Source of the DNA: Nigrospora sphaerica
Lineage: Eukaryota > Ascomycota > Sordariomycetes > Amphisphaeriales > Apiosporaceae
DNA length: 64,000 bases
Direction of reading: 5' to 3'
Assembly: GCA_018287875.1 (NCBI GenBank)
Contig: JAGVVL010000002.1
Span: forward strand, 8,990,001 to 9,054,000
Numbering within the stretch: the stretch's first letter is position 1; each line of letters begins with the position of its first letter. The translations under genes and the position numbers were made by a program. The notes beneath the pieces are model-generated. The model was not told the DNA's origin. It saw only the letters and a list, made by a program, of their open reading frames with translations, and searched no databases. This document shows, piece after piece, positions 24,101 through 33,809 of the stretch.

Positions 24101-24294
24101 GAGACCATCCGGCATATCCTCGTTTTCTGCCCACGGAAAGAGAAAGACGAGAGCACCTCGTCCAAGCTCTAGGAGGACCGATAGACACGGACAGGATGCT
24201 CGACACCCCAGGAAAAGCAGGAATTATCGCGAGATGGCTACTCCGCTCGGGCAGGCTGGACATGTTCCAGCTTGCGAATCAACTCATGAGCTAG
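21111..24294 (+). pseudogene. LINE1-2 ORF2, endonuclease-reverse transcriptase (frameshifted)
   Basis: Three blocks in different frames: 21111-22508 holds the APE endonuclease (LRILHWNTQKSKK; GDFNVHHPVWGG; GSDHLPQVIRV) and the linker. 22433-22999 holds the start of the RT (GGWRPIALLN; LLSLDISGAFDSVDHRR). 23131-24048 follows after GVPQGSPLSPILFCLYTAGL and holds IAFADDTNLVGFG with the FADD active site. The last part (about 23900-24294) is in yet another frame and ends in a Cys/His motif (CDCGQ...RHILVFC). No RNase H lies between RT and the C-terminal motif. Frame changes match 1-nt deletions relative to copies 1 and 3. The function would be target-primed reverse transcription; as it stands it cannot be made as one protein. 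Confidence 0.9.
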
Positions 24295-24500
24295 GAAGCG
24301 GGCACGCTGAGCCCGATCTCGGTAAGGCAGGTCAAAGAGCAGATAGAAGCGGTACGACGCAGCGGAACCTAGGTTTTTCACCCGGCCGGACGTTAGCCCG
24401 GAACGGTTTTCCTAGGCTAAGATGCGCAGGGGGTCCTCATGGCCTAGATAGGTCGCTAGGTGTAAGAATAATAAATAAATAAATAAATATACCTCTCGGC

Positions 24501-25790
24501 TTTTTCTAAGGTGACTATCGTAGCCTACAGGAGTGTGCCCGGCGTTTCCGTCGTTTCCGCTTATGGTAAGTCGTCGCCTAGGTCGAATCGAAAGAGGATA
24601 GCGTCGGTTAAGTAGTTGGCCTTCTCTACCCCCTGTTCGATTATCCGCTCTCTGTCTTATAAAGGGGGCGCCCTTATTTTCTGGTTTCCCTTATACTAGT
24701 TTACCACCCTATATAGGTCCTTATCGTCTTTCGCGTTGTCGATACAGCTACGCTAGTAGTCCCGCTTTGCTTTTCGGACCGCCGTTAGGAAGTTTCGGCG
24801 GGCCGGGCTGTCCGTGCCGTCCTCTTCCGCCTGCCTGTAGTCCCTCCACGCCTGGTTCGTCTCCTCGGTCCACCACAGTGCCGACTTGCCTCTTATGCGG
24901 TAGGTCCGGCCTACCGCTTTAATGCAGTCTTATAGTATGCTAAAGAGCGCCCGGGCGGCTGCATTAATGTCGTCCTCCGCGTCCGCCGTCCCGAGTGGCG
25001 GGAGTGTGTGTGCCCTGGCCTTGGCCAGATCGCGGAGTCTCTCTAGGTCCTTCTTAGCGATCTTCCACCGTCGGGACTCTTCTAAGGGCGTCTCAGTGCC
25101 TTGGCCCGGGAGTTGGATCTTAAGGGGGTAGTGGTCGGACCCGCAGGCGAGTTCCATCGCGACCCGGCTCTCCGCGAAGGGGAGGTTAAAGAAAGGAAGG
25201 TCGATTACGCGTCCTTGTTTATGTGTGGCCTCGCCGGGTTTGCCGATATAGCTCATGCCTGTTCGGGCGGACCATTCTATGAGCCGCCCTCCGCCACGTT
25301 CCGACTGGTTTCCGGTGTCCCAGTCCGGGTGCGAGGCGTTCGCATCCCCGGCTGCTATACATTTCGCGGAGGGGATCAGTGTCGTGAGGTACCCTAAAAC
25401 ATGCTCCGTGTGGGGCGCCCGGTAGTAGGTAAGGTAGTCTACCTCGTTCACCTCGAGCCATAGGAGGTCTCTCGGGTGCACTGCTTCTTTCTGTTCGACA
25501 CGGAGCCCCGCGCCTCGTCTTATGTACATCATCACCCGCGGTCGGCTTTCCTCCTTCGTGTCCTAGACCTCGGCCGGTCCGAACGTATCGTACCCTAGGT
25601 GGGTCTACGTGAGGGTGTTTCCCTGCTTCGAGATCCACGGTTCTGTGACTATAATCACGTCCATCTCCTCTATCCAGCAGCGCTAAAGGAAGGCGAGGTG
25701 TATACCTATCGCCCTATTCGTGTTATAGACGGCAACCTGAATAGCTTTTAGTGGCGGCGGGCTATGGCGTCGTCGGTGCCCCCTACTTAT
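24501..25790 (-). pseudogene. LINE2 ORF2, APE endonuclease domain (part)
   Basis: The minus strand reads VAVYNTNRAIGIHLAF at the start, then EEMDVIIVTEPWISKQGNTL, then an open run at 24930-25535 with AAGDANASHPDWDTG and CGSDHYPL. These are the GDFN-like and SDH motifs of APE endonucleases (here GDAN). The domain ends near 24930 and joins the RT across the LINE1-2 insertion. Several TAG codons interrupt the N-terminal third. Confidence 0.85.
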
Positions 25791-27681
25791 TAGCTTCCGA
25801 CAAGTGGGTGGTTTCGAGGTCAGACTCGTTCGCGAGCCTGTCCTATATTTTGCCTGCCGCTCGGCCCGGGCGTTAGCTGCTTGGTGTAGCTTTCGTTACC
25901 CTGTTTAAGCATGTCGTGACCCTGAGGGCCGGGATTATCCGCTGCGCCTACGCTAGCGCCTTTGTCGCTGGGTGAGAGCTCTATGTGGCTGCTATAATAG
26001 TGTCCTGCATGTCCTCTAAGGACACAGTGGTGAGCGCCCCGGCGTCGTCTATCTTATCGTCCTCGGTAGTGGTCTCCGTTAGCGAGACCGTGGGTCCTTC
26101 GGACGCCGTCCCTTCTATACTAGGTTCCTCGGTAGGTGCCCCCATGGCGCTAGGCTTATCCCCTGCCGGCGTAGCTGGTCGCTTATTCCCCTTCCCCTGC
26201 TGTTTCCTTCGTGGGGGGGGATTGTCATCAGAGTCTAAGGAAGAGGCAGGGGTGGTGTCCTCCGCGTCCGCGTTTATCTCGGCGTACTTCCGTGCCCCTG
26301 CCTTCTTAATCGCCTTAATTCGGGCCTAGCTTAATGGGATCACCGTTCCATTCTCCCTTTAGGGCTTGCAGGGGCAGTTTTCGTGGTCGGCTGGGTAGGG
26401 GCCGTGGCAGTTAGCACACTTCGCCGGCTGTGTGCACTCGTTTTACTCGAGTAGCGTGTGTCGGTCCTTACGTTCGCTGTAGTTCCTACATAGCGCCTTT
26501 CTACTGTAGTAGTGGGGGGTGTGGTGCCCCTGGTATCCCGGGTCGTGGCAGACTACCTGGTTCTGCTTATCGACTTTATACGCTACGTCGCTCATCTCGA
26601 ATAGCCGGAACCTCCGAACCGTCTCCTGGAAGGCCACTACCTACGTGGCGTCTCCTATCTCCGGATTCACCCTATGCCGGGATAGGTGAGCGTCTGTCGG
26701 GCTGGCCCCGGTCTAGTCTCGGGCTTTGGCCAGTACCATATCTAAGGTGATAGTGATAGGCCCGCCCGTGTCCAGGTCGGGGACAGTCGCTAGCACCTTC
26801 GGGACCATATATATAACCCATTCCTCCGGGATGTCGACTGCCGAGGCGCCTAGCGTGGCCTGGATAATAGCCTTATTCTCGGGCTCGAGTAGCTTATCCC
26901 GGATTTCCATGTTCGCTGTTTTAACAGCCTATCCTATGTTCGTGTAGTTAATAGACCGGATTATCCAGCCCTCTAGCTTAAGCTTATAGGTTAAGGCTAG
27001 CTTAGCTATGTAAGGGGGCATATATAGTTGCTGCCCTGCTATTCAGATAAGAATCCGGGTGTCTTCCCTATTCGTTTCCTTAGCGGGGGCCGGCAGCTTA
27101 GCCTTTCCTGCTCTCTATACCAGGGGCGCTCCCGGCGGCGTTTGTTACTCGGCGCGACCTTTCCTCGCTGCGGAGGCGTACAACGTCGATGTTTCCGAGT
27201 TAGTCGTAGGGTGTGCGTCCGAGTCGGCCGCGTGTTAGGTGCTCGCCGATTGTGTGCTGCTCGCTTAAGGCAGCGCGTCTACTATCGCGCCGCTACTAGC
27301 TACGAAGGCCGTGATTCGTAAGTGCGCTGCTAAGTCCTCCGTGTACTAAGCAACCAGCCTATACTAGTCTAGCTTCGTTGCTGCGTCGAATTATTCCTAG
27401 AGCGTGTTTAATATATCGACGATCGCGGTCACTACCTCCCAGTGGATCCTCGTGTTCCTTTCGATAGTCGCCTATTCGGAGTCGAATAGGCTGCGTAGTC
27501 TTAAGTCCCTATCGGCAGCGGCATCTTTTCCAGGTAGGTTCGGTAAGGGTCGGATATCGTGGGTCCTCGCCTTCTTCGGCTACTGCAGGGTCGTCGCCTG
27601 CGTGGGCATGTCGGTGGCCGTTGTAGCGGTATGCGGTCGGTCGGGTGCCGCGGCTTGGCGCGGCGGCGTGGCGGGGCTCAT
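25790..27681 (-). pseudogene. LINE2 ORF1, gag-like protein
   Basis: The proposed start is the ATG at 27681 (MSPATPPRQAAAPDRPHTAT). A middle region at 26713-26910 (EIRDKLLEPENKAIIQATL) precedes a zinc-binding region. The clearest knuckle reads CANCHGPYPADHENC, near 26400 on the minus strand; the upstream knuckles are degraded. The C-terminal region is acidic and Ser/Thr-rich. Stops occur throughout. The role by family is RNA binding. Confidence 0.7.
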
Positions 27682-27852
27682 CTGGTGAGGCCTTCCGGCG
27701 GTCGCACGCGACCGTCTAAATTATCACCAGATTTTCTCCTTAGTGTTTTGCCGTTCCCGCTAGTGGAACCAGTGGCGTTAAGGTTTTGGGTGTGATGCAC
27801 GCAATGCTACTAACAATAGCTTGCGCACGGACAATTATTACCGGAAAAGGCG

Positions 27853-27867
27853 ACGTAGGGGGCCCAT
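27853..27867. repeat. LINE2 target-site duplication, right copy
   Basis: ACGTAGGGGGCCCAT, identical to 16636-16650. It comprises the last 5 bp of the MULE duplication plus the first 10 bp of the MULE TIR. Confidence 0.92.
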
Positions 27868-27954
27868 AGGGCGACGGGTACCCGTCGCTGTAAAATCCGA
27901 CGGGTACCCGTCGCTCCACCCTTTTAGGCTAAGCGCCGCCGGTAGCAGACGCCT
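27858..27954 (+). repeat. MULE left terminal inverted repeat
   Basis: 97 bp matching the reverse complement of 33087-33183 with two differences. It contains two copies of a palindrome built on GACGGGTACCCGTC, at 27871-27888 (GCGACGGGTACCCGTCGC) and 27898-27914, separated by an A/T-rich spacer. The paired palindromes are probably transposase binding sites. The first 10 bp here are the LINE2-duplicated copy. Confidence 0.9.
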
Positions 27955-28004
27955 TCACTTAAAAATCACGTGAAGTCGCGTTCCTAGATTTACAGCGACG
28001 GGTA

Positions 28005-29935
28005 AGCTCAGACCCCCATCTGTGCACCAGCCCCTTAGTGAACCAGAGTTTGAGATGTCTTCGAAAAATGAAGCACCAGCACCAAAACAACGATATCTCG
28101 ACAACCAAACAAGGAACTGAGTTCGTTTTTTGATCTATGAGACAGTGATGCAGTCCTTGGGTTCAGAATCGGACTCTTCAGAGACATCGAGCTCAACTAC
28201 ATATCGTTTTGTTGCCCGACCTTTGCCTTTAGTATCGCTAGAGGACGCCAGCTCCTCCTTCACTTTGCGCACGTCTGCAATCCTCACGAACGCTTCCTGC
28301 GCAGTCTCCCTGACTTTTCGACGTTTCTGGGGCCTTTGGCGCTCTAATGCAGCCGCTAATTGGTCTCTCTCTTCGCTCAGCGTAGAGATCTTCACGATTG
28401 CTTCGTCGAGAGCCTTGCCAAGCTTCGACTGGAAGGACCTGAACGTTGGAGATCGGTACGCAGGGTCTATACTGCGCAGGTCCTTGGCGATAATATTGAT
28501 CTGGCGGGAACTCTTTGGCGTGGAGATATCGATACCACTCATTATCGCTAGCCCTGGCGCCTCTGGCACCTCTGGCGTCCTCCAGAGGCTGGAGTCTGGC
28601 TGGTCACGTAGATGCTGGCGCGCCAGCCTGCTATTGAGGGCTTTGGAGCGGTCCCTTGGGAAGATACCGGTCGCGCGCCAGCCAGCAGCGATATTTGAAG
28701 CCGTGAAGGCTTCCAGACGAGCGCCCATCCAAGCCTCCAGGAACTCTGGCTTCTTTGGTGTCATGGTGAGGCTATTGCGGCATGCAGCGCGTAGATGGTC
28801 GCGATACTTCCTCTTTAGAACGCTAAAGGGGCCCAAATCGAGAGGCTGGAGGACCTGTGAGTAGTGTGCTGGCAGGAAATTAATCCAGATGTTGTTCTCT
28901 AAGTATCGTAGCATAAATAGATCGTCAGTATGGCTATTATGGCCATCGAGGATAAGGTGTCGCCACTGGCTGGGGTTTTCAGGCGCTGTAAACGGTAAAA
29001 ACAGTTCCTCTAGCCACTGTAAAGCAATTGCCTTACTGGTCCAACCGTTTGGACTGCTGGTAAACATCCATTCGTGATACTCCTCGCGGAGTTATTAGTC
29101 TCCAAACCATTGCTGTTGAATAGAGGCCCCGGCGAAGATCACGGCCGGCGGTAGAGCTCTGCCGTCTCCAGAGATACACTCTAGAGTAGTCGTCCACTCT
29201 CTGTTGCCAGGCTCTATAGCATAGATCTTCTAGAGCTTAGATGGGCCGAACACAATATAGTTATCTAACCAGCCAATATGGGCTCCAACTTCGTCCACGT
29301 TATACGTGTGCTCTAGAGGAACAAGGCCTGCGTCTCCTTAGTTAAGGCGATCGAAGAACTCCTAGATATTATCACGGGAGGCTCTATTAGCGCGTTTAAA
29401 GTCGAGCGGCGTAGATTGCATGGTCTTTAATAGCGGCTAACGCTTAAGAAACTTCGTATGCCAGTGCTTGCCGACTACTCCAGAGTGGCCTGAGTTAATA
29501 AGTAGCCTCTAGGCGAACCAGCGAAATCGTGAGAACGGAGGAGCCCAGCTAAGTCTGCCCTGTGTAAGTATCCAGTCTGCTAAACCTTTCTCTAGCGTTG
29601 GTGAAAGGCTCTGGCGATGGCTGTGAGCAAGGTATCTAAGGTTGACACCGTCGATTCGGCGCTTGAGGGTGTTTCGAGATACGTGGTATTGTTCGGCCAC
29701 GCTACGGAGAGACTCTCCCTTTAGTACCTGTGAAATCGCAGCGGCCAGCGCTAGGTCTTCCACATCTGGCATCATAAGAAAGAGAAGAAGAAGGGAATAC
29801 TAGAGATAACTTCATCTTCATTATGGTCGCTCTGGGGCCTAAGATATAAGCGAGTGTTTGCATGGTGTTTAATTGAAGTGTCGTGCTGAGACCATGGTTC
29901 ACTAAGGGGCTGGTGCGCAAATGGGTGTCTCACCT
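28005..29935 (-). mobile_element. Fot/pogo-type DNA transposon (Fot-E) with TA duplication
   Basis: A 1931-bp element with inverted ends of about 45 bp sharing GCACCAGCCCCTTAGTGAAC. It is flanked by TA (28003-28004 and 29936-29937), as for Tc1/mariner superfamily elements. The target TA is the centre of a third GCGACGGGTACCCGTCGC palindrome of the host MULE (27995-28004 plus 29936-29945). It encodes one transposase on the minus strand. Confidence 0.92.
28135..29775 (-). pseudogene. Fot-E transposase (pogo-type, DDE_1), broken by stops
   Basis: About 547 codons. The N-terminus (MMPDVEDLALAAAISQVLKG, then VSRNTLKRRIDG) is a Psq-type helix-turn-helix. A CENP-B-like segment and the catalytic core follow: YNVDEVGAHIGW (first Asp, about 29290), LILDGHNSH (second Asp) and QPLDLGPFSVLKRKYR (third Asp region). 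The C-terminal 100 residues are basic and coiled. At least six stops fall between 29509 and 29067, mostly TAG/TAA; 28135-29067 is fully open. Stops of this type fit RIP. It would cut and paste the element at TA. Confidence 0.9.
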
Positions 29936-30044
29936 TACCCGTCGCCCTCACGATCTTGTGCAATAGGCCTTTCATTTATTACGAGGCCCTGTTAAAGTGA
30001 ATAGAAGCGCACTGAAATTAGATGACATCTAATTAAATTACACT

Positions 30045-32985
30045 TCATACGAATCTGGCTGCGTAAATAGCCTGCTGCTCCTCGCAGTCTTGTCCCGCCC
30101 TTCTCCAAAGTCTACCTGTACCTCTCTGGTTAGGTAGGCTGCTTGTCGACTCCTAAGTAATTTGCGCATTAACTCGCTCAGTCTCAGACCGATCCCAGTC
30201 TAAATACGCCATCATTTCCTCTCTTATCCAGCTCCTTGTCCCCGTTAATGTCACGTAATGCCTCGTTATCTGCTTATAATCTAAGCACCAATTATAGCTT
30301 ACCTTCGTGTACTGTATTGGCAAGCCCACCGCTTTTCGGTATATCTTGTTGTTGACATAGGTACCTGGACGCTGGGCTTTATACTAGGTCTCTCTTGCTA
30401 TAACATATCTTTCGTAGATTACTCGCGGGTCGTTGTATCTTATAGACTTCTCTTAGTTTTAGTTGGAGATCTGGTCTTCGGGTGGGTCTTCGGCCGGGTT
30501 GTCGACCTTATCTTAAGCCTGGTATTCAGATTGGATTCGGACTTCAATCTCGTCTTAGATTTAGTTTTCCTGCTAGTCCTTGACTTGGAGGGATATCTGG
30601 TTTTCAGGCTGTTCTATGGCCTGGATCTGGTCTTCGACTAAATCGAAGACCTCGTCTAGGACCTCGTCGAAAATCTCGTCGAAGATCTCTGGACCTTATG
30701 ACTAAGCAGGTTCTGGCATGTCTTGTCGGTGTTTCGAGGCTGCCTTAACCCGAAGTCGAAGTAGAGTATACTTTAGGGGACACGAAGAAGAATTCCTTAC
30801 ATAGCCTAGAGTGTTGCATCTGGTATAAAAAGTAGAGGCTTTCTTTAACCCGCTAGCTTTAGCTTGTATAGTTTCGAAGCCGCTAAGTTCGCGTCGATTG
30901 CTTGTTCGGGGTAATGATGAGTTAATAGCAGCTGAGTCAATACGTTAGCGAGGTTGGAAAAGAAAAGGGATAGTACTGCGACGTGCTAGGTGCCAGTAAG
31001 GATGAAAATCCTTAAGCCGGAGGACTTTATTTTTATCTAACAAAGCTTCGAGCGTATAGACACATGGTAAGCTTAGCGACTAGGTGAAAACGCCCGTGTA
31101 GCGTGTTAAAGGGAGCCCGCTTCTTCGTAATAGAAGGTTTCGTTATTCTTCAACTTTCCTAAGTGCTTCGTGCGACACCTAGCCGCGTACACTACTGTAT
31201 AGCGGTCCCGATAGCTCAATTAGCGTTCGGATTTGCTGGCTAGCCTAGTTAGCCCTCAGCTCGGCAAGTTAATTAAGCAATGCATTCTTAATCGCTTTCC
31301 AAGCCTCAAATAAGTCCAGCGTCGACTTTTTAAGATGACTTTTAAGGAGTATATAAACTCCTTCGACATAGGAAGTAACAACGTTACCAAAGTGGGGGTG
31401 AGTGTCAACCTAAGCCTTAACGAGTTTCTCCTTATATAAGGTGAGCTATGTGTCCCTCATATATGCTACCTCGTCGATATACGTCGGAATATACTTCTGC
31501 TCGAACTCCGATACGCGTTAATCGAATATCTCCTCGGTAGGGGATTTCATAATCGAGTGCCAGTGCTAATAAAAGACGTTCCAAGCTTCTATACTTTCAA
31601 TCTGTGACTCTTGCTGTCGAATTAGTAATTGACAGGTAAATACTGGCTGGCAGTATCGAAGAACCGCTTTATTTGTATGCTAAAGACAAAGTAGTGACGT
31701 AGCAGATAGAAAGGCTGTCGGAATTGCATTTATATAAGCAAGACAGCGATCGGTGAGGACGACGGAAGGAAAACAGGCGTGACTAATCTCATAAAGAGAC
31801 TTCAGACGATTTAAAGCCCAGATAAAGTCCTACTCGGATTCCCCGGCGAGAAATGCAAAGGCAATATAGAAGGACCGTTTTAAAGCATCAACATCGATTA
31901 TATCGAGAAGCGGCATTCTATGTTACAGGTTGGGACCTGGGAGATAGGCTCAGCCGCACCTGGCCTGAGCGTCTCACGAACCCCTCACATGAGGCTCCGA
32001 GTAGGTCTCTCCATTCGAACGCCAAGCTAGTGGTCAAGACCTAGGAGGGGGGAGCTGAGCAGCGATCCGAACGTTCCGATCCGAACGTTCCGGTCCGAAC
32101 GTTCCTATCCGAACGTTCCGGTCCAGTCTCGCAAGATTTAACGAGACGCTGCGCCCGGCCTCCTGAAGACGGTTCTCTTCTCTCTCTTTCCCATCTAGAA
32201 AATAAACAGCATTTGGCCCCTTCGATAGTGCTTCAAGGCTCAGCCTCTCACATTCTATACTTGTTCGTCTTATAGGTGCAGTCCAAGATTAAGGTATCGG
32301 GGTATGTTTAGAGGTAGGCAAGCGAATCGGGATACGCAAAGAGAACGGCTTTAACTCGATTATCTTAGTCGAGTTGCATCCGACTTTAGAAACCCTCTCG
32401 GTTTAACTGGTTAGTAAGGGTGTTGATCGTACTCTGGCCTTCGTATAAAACTCGTCTGGCATCCGCAATTCGATTATAGATGTCTTGTTACGTAGCAACC
32501 GAGGTGGAGTTCTGACGAATGTAGGTTCTGATATCTTTTACGGCAACACCCGCGCTCGATAGGCTCGATAGGTGTGAGAGATCCTCGGTGGAGAGTGTCC
32601 GGTGTGTTGGATAGGCAGATAAGTGTAGGCTCGGTTCGTGGTTATGTTGGGAGAAGCGTCGGTTAGGGCGATACCGTAAGGTCCATGTCGTCTTATCTAG
32701 GGATTCCTTAGCTAGAACGGAAAATTCACAGCCAGTTCCTCGGGTCGTTATCTTGCGCTGTCGCTCTTTGGAAGCGGCTGGGGATTTGGCGCGTCGATCG
32801 CATTGATATGTGATAGACAGCCTACCAGTCTTCTCTTTAGTCGACCTTCCGTTGATGAATGCATAGCCTCTCGGGGCTGCCTATGTATTGATTGCTTTGA
32901 AAACAGCATCTCGGGATTTGTATTCACCTTCCGGAGGGAGGCAATCTTCAGAAAATACCGTACTTCGATTCTGTATAGCATCCAT
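30045..32985 (-). pseudogene. MULE transposase (FAR1-like DNA-binding + MULE domain), broken
   Basis: The start is taken at the ATG at 32985. Residues 1-115 contain a FAR1/GCM-like zinc domain: YAFINGRSTKEKTGRLSITY, then QCDRRAK..., RGTGCEFSV and a closing HNHEPS. The catalytic core follows: YPDTLILDCTYKTNKY (first acidic motif, just upstream of the inserted LTR), then FYIAFAFLAGESE and DFIWALNRLKSLYE, then PSVVLTDRCLAYINAI (second Asp motif). A Glu/Asp/Ile-rich repetitive stretch lies near 30440-30720, and the C-terminus reads RSWIREEMMAYLDWDRSETE. It is interrupted by solo LTR-A2 (31921-32252) and more than ten TAG stops. The intact family member would move MULEs by cut and paste. Confidence 0.85.
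31921..32252 (+). mobile_element. Solo LTR, family LTR-A (copy 2), inside the MULE transposase
   Basis: 332 bp, starting TGTTACAGGTTGGG and ending GCCTCTCACA, flanked by a perfect TTCTA duplication (31916-31920 and 32253-32257). It carries four GAACGTTC palindromes at an exact 14-bp period (32069, 32083, 32097, 32111), one more unit than copy 1. Canonical TG...CA ends. Confidence 0.95.
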
Positions 32986-33086
32986 TTTAATGGAACGTAT
33001 GATGAATGGTCTAATAAAGTCGAGGTAAATCTAGACGCGCCGCGCCATGCTACGACGCGCCAGCTGTAGTTTCGGAGTCGCGTCGT

Positions 33087-33183
33087 AGGCGTCCGCTACC
33101 GGCGGCGCTTAGCCTAAAAGGGTGGAGCGACGGGTACCCGTCGGATTTTGCAGCGACGGGTACCCGTCGCCCTATGGGCCCCC
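33087..33183 (-). repeat. MULE right terminal inverted repeat
   Basis: Inverse of 27858-27954. It has the same two palindromes (33127-33144 region and 33153-33170) and ends CTATGGGCCCCC, followed by the 9-bp duplication ATCCACGTA at 33184-33192. Confidence 0.92.
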
Positions 33184-33192
33184 ATCCACGTA

Positions 33193-33809
33193 GGCTCCCA
33201 ACAGCCGCACAGGGCCCTGTGCGGATAAAATCGCACGGGACCCGTGAGGATTCTGTTTATAGCTTAGCGTACCTTTGTGCCGGCCGACATCGCACCTCTC
33301 TCCATGTATGGTAATCAGCACAGCCTAGCTTTTGTCTACGACACTGTAACCAGCTCCTCGTTATCATATGCCGCCTATTCCTATAAATCGTCTATACGTC
33401 TTTGATTACCCTGCTCTATACGAATTGCGCGACGTATATACTCTACTACCCCTTTATCGCACTACAGCGGCACTGGTAAGATAATAAGGGACTTCAAGAT
33501 TGTTCATTTAGGAAAAACTAACGTAAGAAAAGATGCTAGACATGGCATACTATAAACCAAAGCTTACTAGGGCTCTTATAGAGCTTTTCCCGTGACCTCA
33601 CTAATGTAACGGCGCTGGCAACTGCGTGTCGTGACAACTAATAGGTTGTTGACATTAAGAATACCCTCATAGCGCGATACCCTTGCTGTTTTATCCTGCC
33701 CTTCTTTCAAGGCTTTTTATGCCTCTTCTATTAGGTAGGCTATTTATCAACTCTTTAGTAATCTAAGTATCAATTCGCTCCGTCTTAGACCTATACTAGT
33801 TTATGTATG
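33193..33809 (-). repeat. Degenerate fragments of a second, related MULE
   Basis: 33206-33223 is a perfect 18-bp palindrome (CGCACAGGGCCCTGTGCG). A GGATAAAATC spacer and a second, imperfect palindrome (CACGGGACCCGTG) follow. This copies the palindrome-spacer-palindrome architecture of the MULE TIR next door, with different sequence. 33680-33805 aligns with 30070-30200, the C-terminal coding end of the MULE transposase. The part between is unassigned. Confidence 0.5.

Larger units (their letters stand above)
19649..24486 (+). mobile_element. LINE1 copy 2, full length with 14-bp target duplication
   Basis: This is the best-preserved full-length copy (about 4.84 kb). The 5' end is A-run plus CTTTTCGAAAC; the 3' end is an (AATA)n tail at about 24465-24486. 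Flanking 14-bp duplications are perfect. ORF1 (19756-21114) and ORF2 (21111-24294) overlap by ATGA. Compared with copies 1 and 3 it has few RIP-type changes but several 1-nt deletions (near 22490, 22965 and 24045) and one stop in ORF1, so it looks young but inactive. Confidence 0.95.
16652..27852 (-). mobile_element. LINE2 (I/Tad-like LINE with RNase H), split by LINE1-2
   Basis: Minus-strand LINE of about 6.35 kb once the nested LINE1-2 (19649-24500) is removed. It is bounded by a 15-bp duplication ACGTAGGGGGCCCAT (16636-16650 and 27853-27867). Its 3' tail is a short (ATT)n run at 16651-16665 on the target side, as in I-type LINEs. Order from 5' to 3': ORF1 with a CCHC knuckle, then ORF2 with APE endonuclease, reverse transcriptase (YADD) and RNase H. 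Frequent TAG codons where Trp or Gln is expected show RIP. Presumed inactive. Confidence 0.88.
16641..33183 (-). mobile_element. MULE (Mutator-like) DNA transposon with nested insertions
   Basis: Outer ends start GGGGGCCCATAGGGCGACGG as about 97-bp terminal inverted repeats, flanked by a perfect 9-bp duplication ATCCACGTA (16632-16640 and 33184-33192), the size expected for Mutator-like elements. The left TIR is split after 10 bp by LINE2 (16652-27852). The remaining left TIR is 27858-27954 and the right TIR is 33087-33183; only two differences are visible in 97 positions. The minus strand between about 30045 and 32985 encodes a FAR1-like plus MULE transposase. Further insertions are Fot-E (28005-29935) and solo LTR-A2 (31921-32252). 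Without insertions the MULE is about 3.1 kb. Confidence 0.9.

Noticed and set aside
26430..27321. Plus-strand open frames opposite LINE2 ORF1
   Set aside because: Shadows of the minus-strand gag-like ORF; the CCHC knuckle is on the minus strand.
28130..28864. 244-codon plus-strand open frame
   Set aside because: It is the complement of the Fot-E transposase C-terminal half, which has clear DDE motifs on the minus strand.
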